Below, piece by piece: positions 8,506-16,985 of a stretch of DNA of 39,835 nucleotides. Under the pieces are notes generated by a model that saw nothing but the letters and a program-made list of their open reading frames with translations, was not told where the DNA came from and ran no database searches. Position 1 is the stretch's first letter. Each line of letters begins with the position of its first letter. A program made the position numbers and the translations under genes. Source of the DNA: Candidatus Hydrogenedens terephthalaticus JGI OTU-1 (GTDB lineage Bacteria; Hydrogenedentota; Hydrogenedentia; Hydrogenedentales; Hydrogenedentaceae); the NCBI GenBank assembly GCA_000493945.1, contig AWNW01000002.1, positions 83,866 through 123,700 of the forward strand. The letters are read 5' to 3'.

Positions 8506-10209
8506 TTATTCATTAGTTTTAGAAAGTTTCATGGCACAAAATTTAGGTCCACACATCGTGCAATAGTTTTGATTTATTTTATTTTCCCCATTTTCTTTTA
8601 TACAAGGGTTACTCTCCATAAACATTTTCAACGATTTTTCTGGATCTAATGCAAGGGCAAACTGGTCTTCCCATGAAAATTTAACTCTTGCCAATGCCAT
8701 AAGACAATCACGAAGAAAAGCCGAGGGTAAACCTTTTGCAATATCTGAGGCATGAGCCGATATTTTATATGTAATTACTCCTTCTCTTACATCTTCCCTA
8801 TCTGGTAATCCTATATGTTCCTTAGGTGTTACATAACATAACATAGCAGTTCCTGCAGAACCGATAAGTGTAGCACCAATAGCAGAACTAATATGGTCAT
8901 ATCCTGTTGCAATATCCGTTACAACAGGACCCAATGTATAAAATGGAGCGGAATTGCACAAATCTTTTTGAATTTCAATATTGTCTAAAATTTTATTCAT
9001 AGGGATATGTCCTGGTCCTTCATGCATCACCTGAACATCAAATTTATCTGCTCTCCGTGCAAGTTCACTTTGAATTTTTAATTCTGCAAATTGTGCTTCA
9101 TCATTGGCATCATAAATACATCCCGGTCTCAAACCATCACCAATTGAAACTGCCACATCATAAGTAGATAATATTTCACAAATCTCATCCCAGTGGGTAT
9201 ATGTAAAATTTTGTTGTTTATGTTCCTTCATCCATTGTGCAATAATTGCACCTCCCCGACTAACAATTCCTGCCAGTCGTTTTTCCACCAAGGGCAAATG
9301 TTCTTCCAGTAACCCTGCATGAATTGTAAAATAATCTACGCCCTGTTCTGCTTGCTGAATAAGAATATCTCGATATAATTCCCATGAAATATTTTCAGGG
9401 TTTCCTTCCGCTTTTTCTAAAACTTCATAAATCGGCACTGTCCCAATGGGAACAGGGGAATTACGAATTATCGCCTCCCTAATAGATTCAATTTCTTCAC
9501 CTGTGCTTAAATCCATAACGGTATCAGCACCACACATCACTGCCCAAATCATTTTTTCGACTTCCTCTTTTATTCCACTCCGAATAGCGGAATTACCTAT
9601 ATTTGCATTAATCTTTGTTCGTAGTCCCTGTCCAATTCCCATTGGTTCTAATTCAGGGTGATTAATATTTGCAGGTATAATAATTTTTCCTTCTGCTACC
9701 TGTTTACAAATCCACTCCGGGGAAATAACTGCTTTCTCTATAATTTCTTCTGATTTTTCTTTCCATAACCACTCAATCCATATTTTATTCTGCGTTATCT
9801 CAATACTTTCACGGTATGCTACATACTCCATCTCTGGAGTAATGATACCTTTTTTCGCATAGTATCGCTGGGTTACCCGTTCTCCATGTTTTGCTTTCCG
9901 TATTGTCTTATTTTCTTTTTGAATAATTTGTACTTGTTCCCTTAATTTCATCCACTCCTCTCGTATTTTGGGAATTCCAATCTGAAAATCGGATAATTCT
10001 CCCATACTTTCATAAGGTCCCGCTGTATCATAGATATAGTATTCAGGAGTTTTTATTGGAGATTTTGTTTTTATTTCATCCGGAATAATACTTTCGTTAA
10101 TCCTTATTTTTTTTACAGGTATAAAAAAATGAAAGTCTTTTCCTTTTATATTTACATATTCTTTTCTAATTTTGGACTTTAAAATACTACTTTTTATGAA
10201 GTTATTCAT
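8506..10209 (-). CDS. thiC: Phosphomethylpyrimidine synthase ThiC
   Basis: A 567-residue radical-SAM enzyme that rearranges aminoimidazole ribotide into HMP-P for thiamine synthesis. The C-terminal CTMCGPKFC (Cys-x2-Cys-x4-Cys) binds the 4Fe-4S cluster. MHEGPGHIP, TDIATGYDHI and LPDREDVREG are family signatures. The N-terminal part (about 15-40) looks like the ThiC-associated domain, and the length lies between the short (about 425) and long (about 630) bacterial forms. No other thiamine gene is adjacent, and the 68-base gap to valS is too short for a THI-box riboswitch; I see none. Confidence 0.95.
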   Translation of the reverse strand: MNNFIKSSILKSKIRKEYVNIKGKDFHFFIPVKKIRINESIIPDEIKTKSPIKTPEYYIYDTAGPYESMGELSDFQIGIPKIREEWMKLREQVQIIQKENKTIRKAKHGERVTQRYYAKKGIITPEMEYVAYRESIEITQNKIWIEWLWKEKSEEIIEKAVISPEWICKQVAEGKIIIPANINHPELEPMGIGQGLRTKINANIGNSAIRSGIKEEVEKMIWAVMCGADTVMDLSTGEEIESIREAIIRNSPVPIGTVPIYEVLEKAEGNPENISWELYRDILIQQAEQGVDYFTIHAGLLEEHLPLVEKRLAGIVSRGGAIIAQWMKEHKQQNFTYTHWDEICEILSTYDVAVSIGDGLRPGCIYDANDEAQFAELKIQSELARRADKFDVQVMHEGPGHIPMNKILDNIEIQKDLCNSAPFYTLGPVVTDIATGYDHISSAIGATLIGSAGTAMLCYVTPKEHIGLPDREDVREGVITYKISAHASDIAKGLPSAFLRDCLMALARVKFSWEDQFALALDPEKSLKMFMESNPCIKENGENKINQNYCTMCGPKFCAMKLSKTNE

Positions 10210-10248
10210 TTTTTCACCTAATACTTATTAGATTACAACCCAATTCTT

Positions 10249-10257
10249 ATTATACCA
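10249..10257 (-). promoter_or_regulatory. Probable extended -10 promoter for thiC
   Basis: Read on the minus strand this is TGGTATAAT, a consensus TG-n-TATAAT extended -10, ending 40 bases before the thiC ATG. There is no clear -35. It would drive the thiC-dusB-araD-hydrolase run. Confidence 0.45.
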
Positions 10258-10277
10258 ATTAAAAATTAGAGATATTG

Positions 10278-12896
10278 CTAAATATTAACAAGAACTTCTA
10301 TCTTTTGATTTCCTTCTATTACTCTATATTCATTCACATGAAGCATTGCCACAACATCTTTTAAGAGTATTTGACATACTTCATTCATTGCTGAAGGGCA
10401 CTTAACTTCTATCTTTGTAACAGGTGCTGCCAAACTTATATTCGCATCGGCTTTTGCTTTTCTAATGGGATTAATCAGTGCAATAAGGACTTCGTATAAT
10501 TCCGAATGTTTTGCTGTAGGAATACCATCAAATTCTTGTAAAGATGGCCATGGACTTCTGTGAACAGAATTTGCCATATCCTCGTCATCTGAGTATTCCC
10601 AACTCCATACTTCTTCTGTTATATAGGGCAAATAGGGAGCAAATAAACGAACAATAGCACGATGTATTAAACGCAAAGCACTACAAGCAGAAAGCCGTTC
10701 TTCATTTAATTCTGTTTGATACACACGAGGTTTTATAATTTCTAAATAATTATCACAGAAGACGCTCCAGAAAAATTCCTCTGTCAACATTAATGATTGA
10801 GCATAATCAAATTCTTCAAAACTGGTTGTGGCTCTTTGGATACATGTCTTCAGTTCATTGATAACCGCAATATCAATTGGGTTTTGTATGGCTTCTTTTT
10901 TTAATAATCCTCTATCAATATTTTGGAGTTGCATAATTGCAAACTTACTTGCATTAAATAACTTTGTGCATAGTTTTCTACCCACCTTAAAAGCCTGTTC
11001 ATCATAAGCGGTATCTACCCCCAATCGGGCTTTGGCTGACCAATAACGAACGCTATCTGCTCCATGTTGCTCAATCAGAGGTTCGGGTGTTACTACATTC
11101 CCATGGCTTTTTGACATCTTTTTACGGTCAGGGTCTAATATCCAACCACTCAACACAACATTTTTCCAAGGAATATCACCGTCATGAAGATAGGCTTTTA
11201 CAATAGTGTAAAATGCCCATGTCCGAATAATATCATGGGCTTGTGGTCGTATATCCATCGGGAATAATTTCTTATGTCGTTCTGGATTTAAGAACCAATG
11301 CGTTGCTATCTGCGGAGTAAGAGAACTTGTAGCCCATGTATCCAGAACATCCGGTTCTCCTGTAAAGCCATTGGGTTTATCTCTTTGCTCTTCTGTATAA
11401 CCATCTGGGACATCTGATAATGGGTCAATTGGCAAGTCTTTTATATCAGGCATAATAGGTTTACTATATACTATTTCTCCATCTTCATTTATTGGATACC
11501 ATACTGGAATAGGGACACCAAAAAATCTTTGTCGGCTTAAACACCAATCTTGATTCAATCCTTCAACCCAGTGTTCGTATCGTTTATACATATAATCGGG
11601 ATACCAACTTATTTTTTTGCCCTGCTCAATAAGTGCCTCTTTTTTATCTATAATTCTTGTATACCATTGTCGTGTGGGGACAATTTCCAAAGGTCTATCC
11701 CCTTTTTCAAAGAAACGAACCGCATGGGTAATTTGGGTTTCGGGACGGTCAATTACACCATCCGTTTGATTTGCAATTTCGATAATAACCTTCTTGGCAT
11801 TTCCTGTATATAGTCCTTGCATTTTAGAATATATTTCATTGGCTTTTTGAGGATTTTTTGAAGGAACTATTAAATGTCCCGTATCTGAACAATCATTTTT
11901 CTTTTCATCAACACTTACAAATTCCACATGCAACAAAGTACCATTCCTTGCCACAATCTGTCGCAAAGGCAAATTAAATTGTTTCCACCACTCCACATCG
12001 GTCTGGTCACCAAAAGTACACACCATAACTACCCCTGTTCCTTTGTCTGGTTCCGCTTTTTCATCAGCCATAATAGGGACGGGAACATGGAATAACGGAG
12101 TTAGAATTGTTTTGCCTATATATTGTTTATATCTCTCATCATTGGGATGCACCAGAACCGCCACACAAGCCGGGAGTAATTCCGGCCGTGTAGTTGCTAT
12201 CACAAGATAATCATTACTATTAGGGAAAGGAAAACGGAAATAGTAAAAAGCGGAAGGAACTTCTTTATCTACAAGTTCCGCTTGGGCAATCGCTGTTTGA
12301 TAATCTATATCCCACAATACGGGTCTTTCTTCCTGATATATTTCCCCTTTTTTATAAAGTTCAATGAAACTTGCCTGAGAGATTAGGCGACAATGTCGGT
12401 CAATTGTTGCATATTCAAGGTCCCAGTCATAACTCATTCCAAGTCTTGTCCATAAGTTCCGAAATGCCTTTTCATCTTCAACAATAACCTGGTCACACAA
12501 CTCTATAAAGTTTTTTCTGCTCACCGCCAGAGGGGGTGTCCCCTTTTTACCTGGAGATACTTTTAGATTGGGGTCATAAGGCATTGAAGGTTCACAACGG
12601 ACATTAAGGTAGTTTTGAACTCGTCTTTCTGTGGGCAATCCATTATCATCCCATCCTATCGGGAAAAAGATATTTTTACCTTTCATTCTTTGATACCGAA
12701 CAATAAAATCTTGATGGGAATAACTAAACATATGCCCTACATGTAGAGAACCACTTACAGTGGGAGGAGGTGTATCTACCACGAAGGTTTCTTCGCGCGT
12801 TTTTGAAGGGTCCCAACGATATATCCCTGTTTCTTTCCAGGTTTTTATCCAATTTTCTTCAATTTTCTTAACATCATAATTTTTGGGTAAATCCAT
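10278..12896 (-). CDS. valS: Valine--tRNA ligase
   Basis: An 872-residue class I aminoacyl-tRNA synthetase. PPPTVSGSLHVGH holds the HIGH motif at 52-55 and KKMSKSHGN the KMSKS loop at 593-597. GWDDNGLPTERRV and WCLSRQRFFGVPIPVWY identify the valyl enzyme. TTRPELLPACVAV near 235 belongs to the CP1 editing domain that removes mischarged Thr. These signatures are those of the ValS branch known from Rickettsia and archaea rather than E. coli (GWDDNGLP for GWDDNGLA; RFFGVP for LWWGHR). No clear C-terminal coiled-coil arm follows the anticodon-binding domain. An AAAGGAAGG ribosome site precedes the ATG. The 130 bases upstream show no T-box. Confidence 0.95.
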   Translation of the reverse strand: MDLPKNYDVKKIEENWIKTWKETGIYRWDPSKTREETFVVDTPPPTVSGSLHVGHMFSYSHQDFIVRYQRMKGKNIFFPIGWDDNGLPTERRVQNYLNVRCEPSMPYDPNLKVSPGKKGTPPLAVSRKNFIELCDQVIVEDEKAFRNLWTRLGMSYDWDLEYATIDRHCRLISQASFIELYKKGEIYQEERPVLWDIDYQTAIAQAELVDKEVPSAFYYFRFPFPNSNDYLVIATTRPELLPACVAVLVHPNDERYKQYIGKTILTPLFHVPVPIMADEKAEPDKGTGVVMVCTFGDQTDVEWWKQFNLPLRQIVARNGTLLHVEFVSVDEKKNDCSDTGHLIVPSKNPQKANEIYSKMQGLYTGNAKKVIIEIANQTDGVIDRPETQITHAVRFFEKGDRPLEIVPTRQWYTRIIDKKEALIEQGKKISWYPDYMYKRYEHWVEGLNQDWCLSRQRFFGVPIPVWYPINEDGEIVYSKPIMPDIKDLPIDPLSDVPDGYTEEQRDKPNGFTGEPDVLDTWATSSLTPQIATHWFLNPERHKKLFPMDIRPQAHDIIRTWAFYTIVKAYLHDGDIPWKNVVLSGWILDPDRKKMSKSHGNVVTPEPLIEQHGADSVRYWSAKARLGVDTAYDEQAFKVGRKLCTKLFNASKFAIMQLQNIDRGLLKKEAIQNPIDIAVINELKTCIQRATTSFEEFDYAQSLMLTEEFFWSVFCDNYLEIIKPRVYQTELNEERLSACSALRLIHRAIVRLFAPYLPYITEEVWSWEYSDDEDMANSVHRSPWPSLQEFDGIPTAKHSELYEVLIALINPIRKAKADANISLAAPVTKIEVKCPSAMNEVCQILLKDVVAMLHVNEYRVIEGNQKIEVLVNI

Positions 12897-13026
12897 AAAA
12901 AACCTTCCTTTAATAATATAAATCTCTTATAAACAAAATCTGGAAAATCAAAAGGACAGGTAAATAGTATACTAAATTAGGCTATTCTTGGGAAAATGAT
13001 TGAGTAAAAAATGAATGCTCCCACCT

Positions 13027-13686
13027 TTAAAGTAGATTAAAGCCTTTCAATCCGAAAGTAAGCAAAAAACCTGCTATATAATGCAAAGGAGGAGAAATAA
13101 TTCGTGAACCTAAGGTTATTGCAATAATAAGTCCAAAAGGTCCCATTTGTTGTAAAAAACGCTGTCCTTCCGGAGGGAGAAAATAATTTAAGACATGATG
13201 TCCATCCAGAGGGGGTAAGGGGATACAATTGAAAAGAAGCAAAACGAGATTTATCATAACAATTGAAATGGATACCAAACAGGCTGGTGAAGCAAACATT
13301 TCATCTGGGGTTGAAATGCCATTTATTATTACAGTTAGTCTTAAAACAAAAGTAAATATTATAGCCAATAACAAATTTGCTGAAGGTCCCGCCATAGCGA
13401 CAAAGACCGAATGAAGTCTCGGATTTCTTAAATTCCGAATGTTTACAGGAACGGGTTTTGCCCATCCAAATAGAAACGGAAATTGTGTTATCATCATCAT
13501 TAACGGCAAAATAAAAGTACCTAATGGGTCAGCATGCTTTATAGGATTTAAAGTTAACCGTCCCAACATTCGCGCAGTGTGGTCACCAAATCGGTCTGCA
13601 GCAGCCGCATGTGCCGCTTCATGTGCCGACAGACAGAATAGCAGACATATATATTGCACCAAGATTTGTAAAATACGGTCAGCCAC
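13027..13686 (-). CDS. Site-2 protease family protein (peptidase M50)
   Basis: A 219-residue integral-membrane zinc protease. HEAAH at 22-26 lies in the first helix, NPIKHADPLGT follows, AGPSANLLLA lies near 99-108, and LPPLDGHHVL gives the third metal ligand, Asp161. It lacks PDZ and CBS domains, placing it in the small M50B group with unknown substrates. The start is GTG with GAGGG eight bases upstream. It is divergent from the gene at 13783. Confidence 0.88.
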   Translation of the reverse strand: MADRILQILVQYICLLFCLSAHEAAHAAAADRFGDHTARMLGRLTLNPIKHADPLGTFILPLMMMITQFPFLFGWAKPVPVNIRNLRNPRLHSVFVAMAGPSANLLLAIIFTFVLRLTVIINGISTPDEMFASPACLVSISIVMINLVLLLFNCIPLPPLDGHHVLNYFLPPEGQRFLQQMGPFGLIIAITLGSRIISPPLHYIAGFLLTFGLKGFNLL

Positions 13687-13714
13687 TTAAATAACCCTCG
13701 TATAATGTTGTGTA

Positions 13715-13745
13715 AGTATACTTTATATATAATATGACATGTCAA
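13715..13745 (-). promoter_or_regulatory. Possible promoter for the M50 protease, overlapping a palindrome
   Basis: A perfect TTGACA (13740-13745, minus strand) and TATACT (13715-13720) are separated by a long 19-base spacer. The -35 overlaps the 10-base perfect palindrome TGACATGTCA at 13735-13744, a candidate operator in this divergent gap. Confidence 0.35.
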
Positions 13746-13782
13746 AAAGATATAATGTTTCCAAAAATTAACTTTTCAATAA

Positions 13783-15306
13783 ATGAATATGATTAATGCT
13801 TTATTATTGAAAACATATATTTATATTCTTTTAGTCCTTTCTAAAGATAAAAGCAATCTATCTAAAAATTTCATCTCTTTTAACGATTTTTTACAACTCT
13901 TTTCCCAACCAAAACTTACTCTAAAAAACACTAAAGATTTCTTAAATCAGGTAAAGGACTGTTTTAATCTTCATATAGAAACTGGAAATGGAATTCATTC
14001 AGTTCATCTGAATATTGATGAAACAATCGTATTAAATTGTCTTTCTATGTTTAATAAAATTATTGGTAAAAACATTCTTTCCATTCATTATGAGGAAAGT
14101 CAAGAAGTTGGTTTTTTAATTCCGAAACTTATTGTTTTTTCACCAAATAACTTAGAACAATTATCAAACTTTGTTTTAATTAATGACTTTTTACCCTTAA
14201 ATACTTCATTAATTGATATGCAATGGACCAAAAGCACAAATGGTGGGAAAATACAAGTTAATCAAAATCAGATTATCTTCAAACTTGCTGGGTTTAAATT
14301 ACCAGATAACCCTAATAACCTTTTAAGTGAGTTAGACCCTGCGTTCTATTCCCTATTAGAAAATGAAATCGAAAGATATATCCAAAACAATATATCCACA
14401 TGGAATTTGAATAAGACAACTGATATACATATATTTTTTAATTCTATATGGGAATATTTAAGTCCGTTTATTAATAATCCCAATAAAATGGAGATTAGGA
14501 TAGATAAATCCATTCCTATATTAAAAATACCTGAACTCACTTTTTCTTCAATACTTCTTTGTAGTATTTCTCCTTTTATTATCTCTCCTAACTTTCAAAC
14601 AGGGATATTCAGTATCAGTTATGAAGCAACAAGAAAATACTTCGTAATTGAAACCATGATAAGGACAGCAAAACCTTTTGAATATCCATCAATTGCTCAT
14701 AGAGCAATCAAATATTTTATGGAACAGATAAAAGGGAGTGTGAACATTGAAAGTAAACAAATAAAAAATGACTACACATTAATAATTGTGCTTTATATTC
14801 CAGATAATATTGGGATGTTTTTAAACAAAGAATTACCTGGCTGGGAATGTTTGGCAATAGAAAGTCAGGATATTCTGCGACGATTAAGTTCTGATCTTTC
14901 CATTCCTTTTGAACACCCATTTATTTCGGAACTCCTACGATATGAAGTAGAAAATTATTTTCACGAACTTTTCTCTATGCCGCTATTTATTAATCTTTCA
15001 CACGAATTATTAGAGAAAAACAAACGACACACTAACCCTGCTATAAAATCTGTATTGGAGGAAATAGCAAAAGGGAAAATTAAAAGGAATTCGTTAAGTC
15101 CTGCACTCGTAGGACAAATAATAGAAAACTTCCTGATTTTGCCTTATGTTGAAGATAGAATATGTAAATTTTTTAATACAAATATAGTTAATAAAAAACA
15201 TTTATTGGAACTATCGAAGGCATTAAAAGAATTTCCTTCATCAGCCAAATCATTAATGTTAACTTTAATTCTTTTTAAACAAAATATAAGAAAACCAAAT
15301 CAGTAA
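13783..15306 (+). CDS. Unknown protein with two degenerate GHKL-ATPase-like segments
   Basis: I do not recognise this 507-residue protein by sequence. Residues 215-340 follow the rhythm of a histidine-kinase output region: helix, paired strands, a helix ending SILLCSISPF where the N-box should be, a strand, a helix (AHRAIKYFMEQIKG), then strands ending VNIESK and LIIVLYIP. The ATP-binding N and G boxes are missing. Residues 72-175 show a similar order ending GGKIQVN and IIFKLAGFKLP. The C-terminal third is helical. I infer two inactive ATPase folds, perhaps a binding partner; this is pattern reading only. There is no clear ribosome site. It converges with the HATPase gene, 5 bases between stops. 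Confidence 0.75.
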   Translation: MNMINALLLKTYIYILLVLSKDKSNLSKNFISFNDFLQLFSQPKLTLKNTKDFLNQVKDCFNLHIETGNGIHSVHLNIDETIVLNCLSMFNKIIGKNILSIHYEESQEVGFLIPKLIVFSPNNLEQLSNFVLINDFLPLNTSLIDMQWTKSTNGGKIQVNQNQIIFKLAGFKLPDNPNNLLSELDPAFYSLLENEIERYIQNNISTWNLNKTTDIHIFFNSIWEYLSPFINNPNKMEIRIDKSIPILKIPELTFSSILLCSISPFIISPNFQTGIFSISYEATRKYFVIETMIRTAKPFEYPSIAHRAIKYFMEQIKGSVNIESKQIKNDYTLIIVLYIPDNIGMFLNKELPGWECLAIESQDILRRLSSDLSIPFEHPFISELLRYEVENYFHELFSMPLFINLSHELLEKNKRHTNPAIKSVLEEIAKGKIKRNSLSPALVGQIIENFLILPYVEDRICKFFNTNIVNKKHLLELSKALKEFPSSAKSLMLTLILFKQNIRKPNQ

Positions 15307-15311
15307 TATAT

Positions 15312-15851
15312 CTAAACTTTTAATGCTTTGATAACATTATTTATTTCTTCCGCTAATAACGGATATATCTCTATATCGCTTTTATCGGAGAATTTTTCTC
15401 GATATTCTTTCGTGTGAATTGATAATTGTGTTTGATTATTAAGAATGATATAAATCTTTATATTAATATTGGGGTTTGTAACAAACATTCCGGCAATGGA
15501 ATTTCCTAAATCTCCTATGGGAATTCGGTCAATATTCGATAATACAAAAGTCAAAACTACTTTAGCTCCTCCTAAATCTTTACTTCTCCCAATAACGACT
15601 TCTCCACCGGCTCTTTCTGCTGAACTTTTGGCTAAACTTAATCCCATACCAACTACTTTTGATGTTTTTGTTGTATAAAATGGGTCAAATAACTGTTCTT
15701 CTTCTACACTAAAACCTTTTCCGTTGTCCTCGATTGTTAGTGTTAGCAAATCGTTTTCTTCGTTTACATCCAGCAGAACTTTTATTTCATCTGCACCTGC
15801 ATTAATCGAATTTTCTATTAAATCAAGAATATGTAATGATAACTCAATCAA
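15312..15851 (-). CDS. HATPase_c-domain protein without a kinase dimerisation domain
   Basis: A 179-residue GHKL ATP-binding protein. The N box is at 11-18 (LIENSINA), G1 at 42-46 (DNGKG), then FDPFYTTKTSKVVGMGLSLAK (G2 near 68-71) and GGEVVIGRS. There is no phospho-accepting His domain, so it is not a complete kinase. A 60-residue C-terminal extension follows. The start is TTG with GGAGG nine bases upstream; it overlaps the PHP gene by 8 bases, so translation is coupled. Proteins of this type occur beside DRTGG, PHP and hydrogenase-like genes in Thermotogales and Clostridia (from memory). It is the last gene of the operon. Confidence 0.85.
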   Translation of the reverse strand: MIELSLHILDLIENSINAGADEIKVLLDVNEENDLLTLTIEDNGKGFSVEEEQLFDPFYTTKTSKVVGMGLSLAKSSAERAGGEVVIGRSKDLGGAKVVLTFVLSNIDRIPIGDLGNSIAGMFVTNPNINIKIYIILNNQTQLSIHTKEYREKFSDKSDIEIYPLLAEEINNVIKALKV

Positions 15852-16614
15852 ATTCTGTTACCTCCAATACTGTGTTTTTCTTTATTCCTTCTTTAATACT
15901 GTTAAAAGAAATACTATCAACGCATATTTTCGTTCGAACATGTCCAATCTCATCAAGAGAATGGGCATCGGAAGAAGTAATTATTGGAATATTTTGAGGT
16001 AGTGAGTAAATAATATTTCTCAAAATAAATTCTTTCTTCTCTACAACTCTTTTAATTGAAATTGGAGATATTTCTAATACATCGAACAAATCTTGAGGGA
16101 TAAAACCTAATTGATTTGTTATAGAAAAGGAAGGACGGTCTATATGACTGGCAATAATAATTGCATTATGTTCCCTTAATAAGGCAATCACATTTTCTAA
16201 ATTGAAACCTGATGCTAAATACAGAGGTTTTTCTTCCTCACCTATAACTTCTCCTTCAGAATTAATAACTAATTGAGGTTCTAAAAAGTCTTTTTTAGTT
16301 ATCTCTTCACTCAAAGTTTCCCTTACAATATTTCCAACATGTTCTGCACACTCCAAATCAGCAAATATTCCTAAAATATGCACTTCTTCTTCAGTTGTAA
16401 TCTCTATTCCTGGAAGGAATAAAATCTGAGGAAATCGTTTCTGTCCAAATTCATAAAATGCTCGCACATTCATTGTACTATTGTGGTCACATATAGAAAA
16501 AACATTTATCCCTTTTTCTATTAACTTTGGATATATATATTGGGGCAGCATCATGCGGTCTGCACAGGGTGATAATACAGAATGAATATGTAAGTCAGCA
16601 AATATTACGGACAA
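15844..16614 (-). CDS. PHP-domain metal-dependent phosphoesterase
   Basis: A 256-residue PHP (polymerase/histidinol phosphatase) protein with a multinuclear metal site. DLHIHSVLSPCAD (8-20), CDHNS (42-46), PGIEITTEEEVHILGIF (around 68-84), ASHIDRP and SSDAHSLDEIG are the ordered metal-binding motifs. It resembles stand-alone PHP proteins that hydrolyse nucleotide or phosphate esters; the substrate is unknown. The start is TTG, and the ribosome site AGAGGA lies in the last codons of the DRTGG gene before it. It is coupled on both sides in the hydrogenase-like operon. Confidence 0.88.
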   Translation of the reverse strand: MSVIFADLHIHSVLSPCADRMMLPQYIYPKLIEKGINVFSICDHNSTMNVRAFYEFGQKRFPQILFLPGIEITTEEEVHILGIFADLECAEHVGNIVRETLSEEITKKDFLEPQLVINSEGEVIGEEEKPLYLASGFNLENVIALLREHNAIIIASHIDRPSFSITNQLGFIPQDLFDVLEISPISIKRVVEKKEFILRNIIYSLPQNIPIITSSDAHSLDEIGHVRTKICVDSISFNSIKEGIKKNTVLEVTEFD

Positions 16615-16618
16615 AATA

Positions 16619-16969
16619 TTATCCTCTTATACCCAACTTATACAATTTCCCAACAATATTAAATGCCGTATCGGATGATGAAAATAACAATATTTGTTCT
16701 TGTTCTGCTTTCTTAATTACATTTTCTTCAGGCATACGGTTTTGTATAAATATAACCGCAGAGAGTTCCGCATGAACACATACTGCTATCACATTGATAT
16801 GTGTCTGTAATGTAATTAGAATGGACCCTTTTTTAGCATTTGCTAAAACATCACTTAATAAATCTGATACATACCCTTCACTGACTTCTCTATCTAACAA
16901 ACCAGCAATCTCAGGGGTAAGGAGTTGTAAGTCCAATTTTTCACAAATTTCTTTTAATTTCATACTCAT
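16619..16969 (-). CDS. DRTGG-domain protein
   Basis: A 116-residue stand-alone DRTGG domain. SDLLSDVLANAKKGSILITLQTHINVIAV (about 35-63) is the characteristic core, also found in phosphotransacetylase and CBS-linked proteins, where its role is thought to be regulatory. GGAG lies eight bases before the ATG. It follows the hydrogenase-like fusion by 16 bases and precedes the PHP gene by 4. It is a distant paralogue of the first gene of the operon (18566-18910). Confidence 0.85.
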   Translation of the reverse strand: MSMKLKEICEKLDLQLLTPEIAGLLDREVSEGYVSDLLSDVLANAKKGSILITLQTHINVIAVCVHAELSAVIFIQNRMPEENVIKKAEQEQILLFSSSDTAFNIVGKLYKLGIRG

Positions 16970-16985
16970 AAATCTATCTCCATTT

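Noticed and set aside
10210..10277. A TPP riboswitch before thiC
   Set aside because: The gap is only 68 bases, with no CTGAGA or other THI-box core.
12897..13026. A T-box leader before valS
   Set aside because: 130 bases of AT-rich sequence with no T-box core (TGGNACCGCG-like) and no terminator hairpin.
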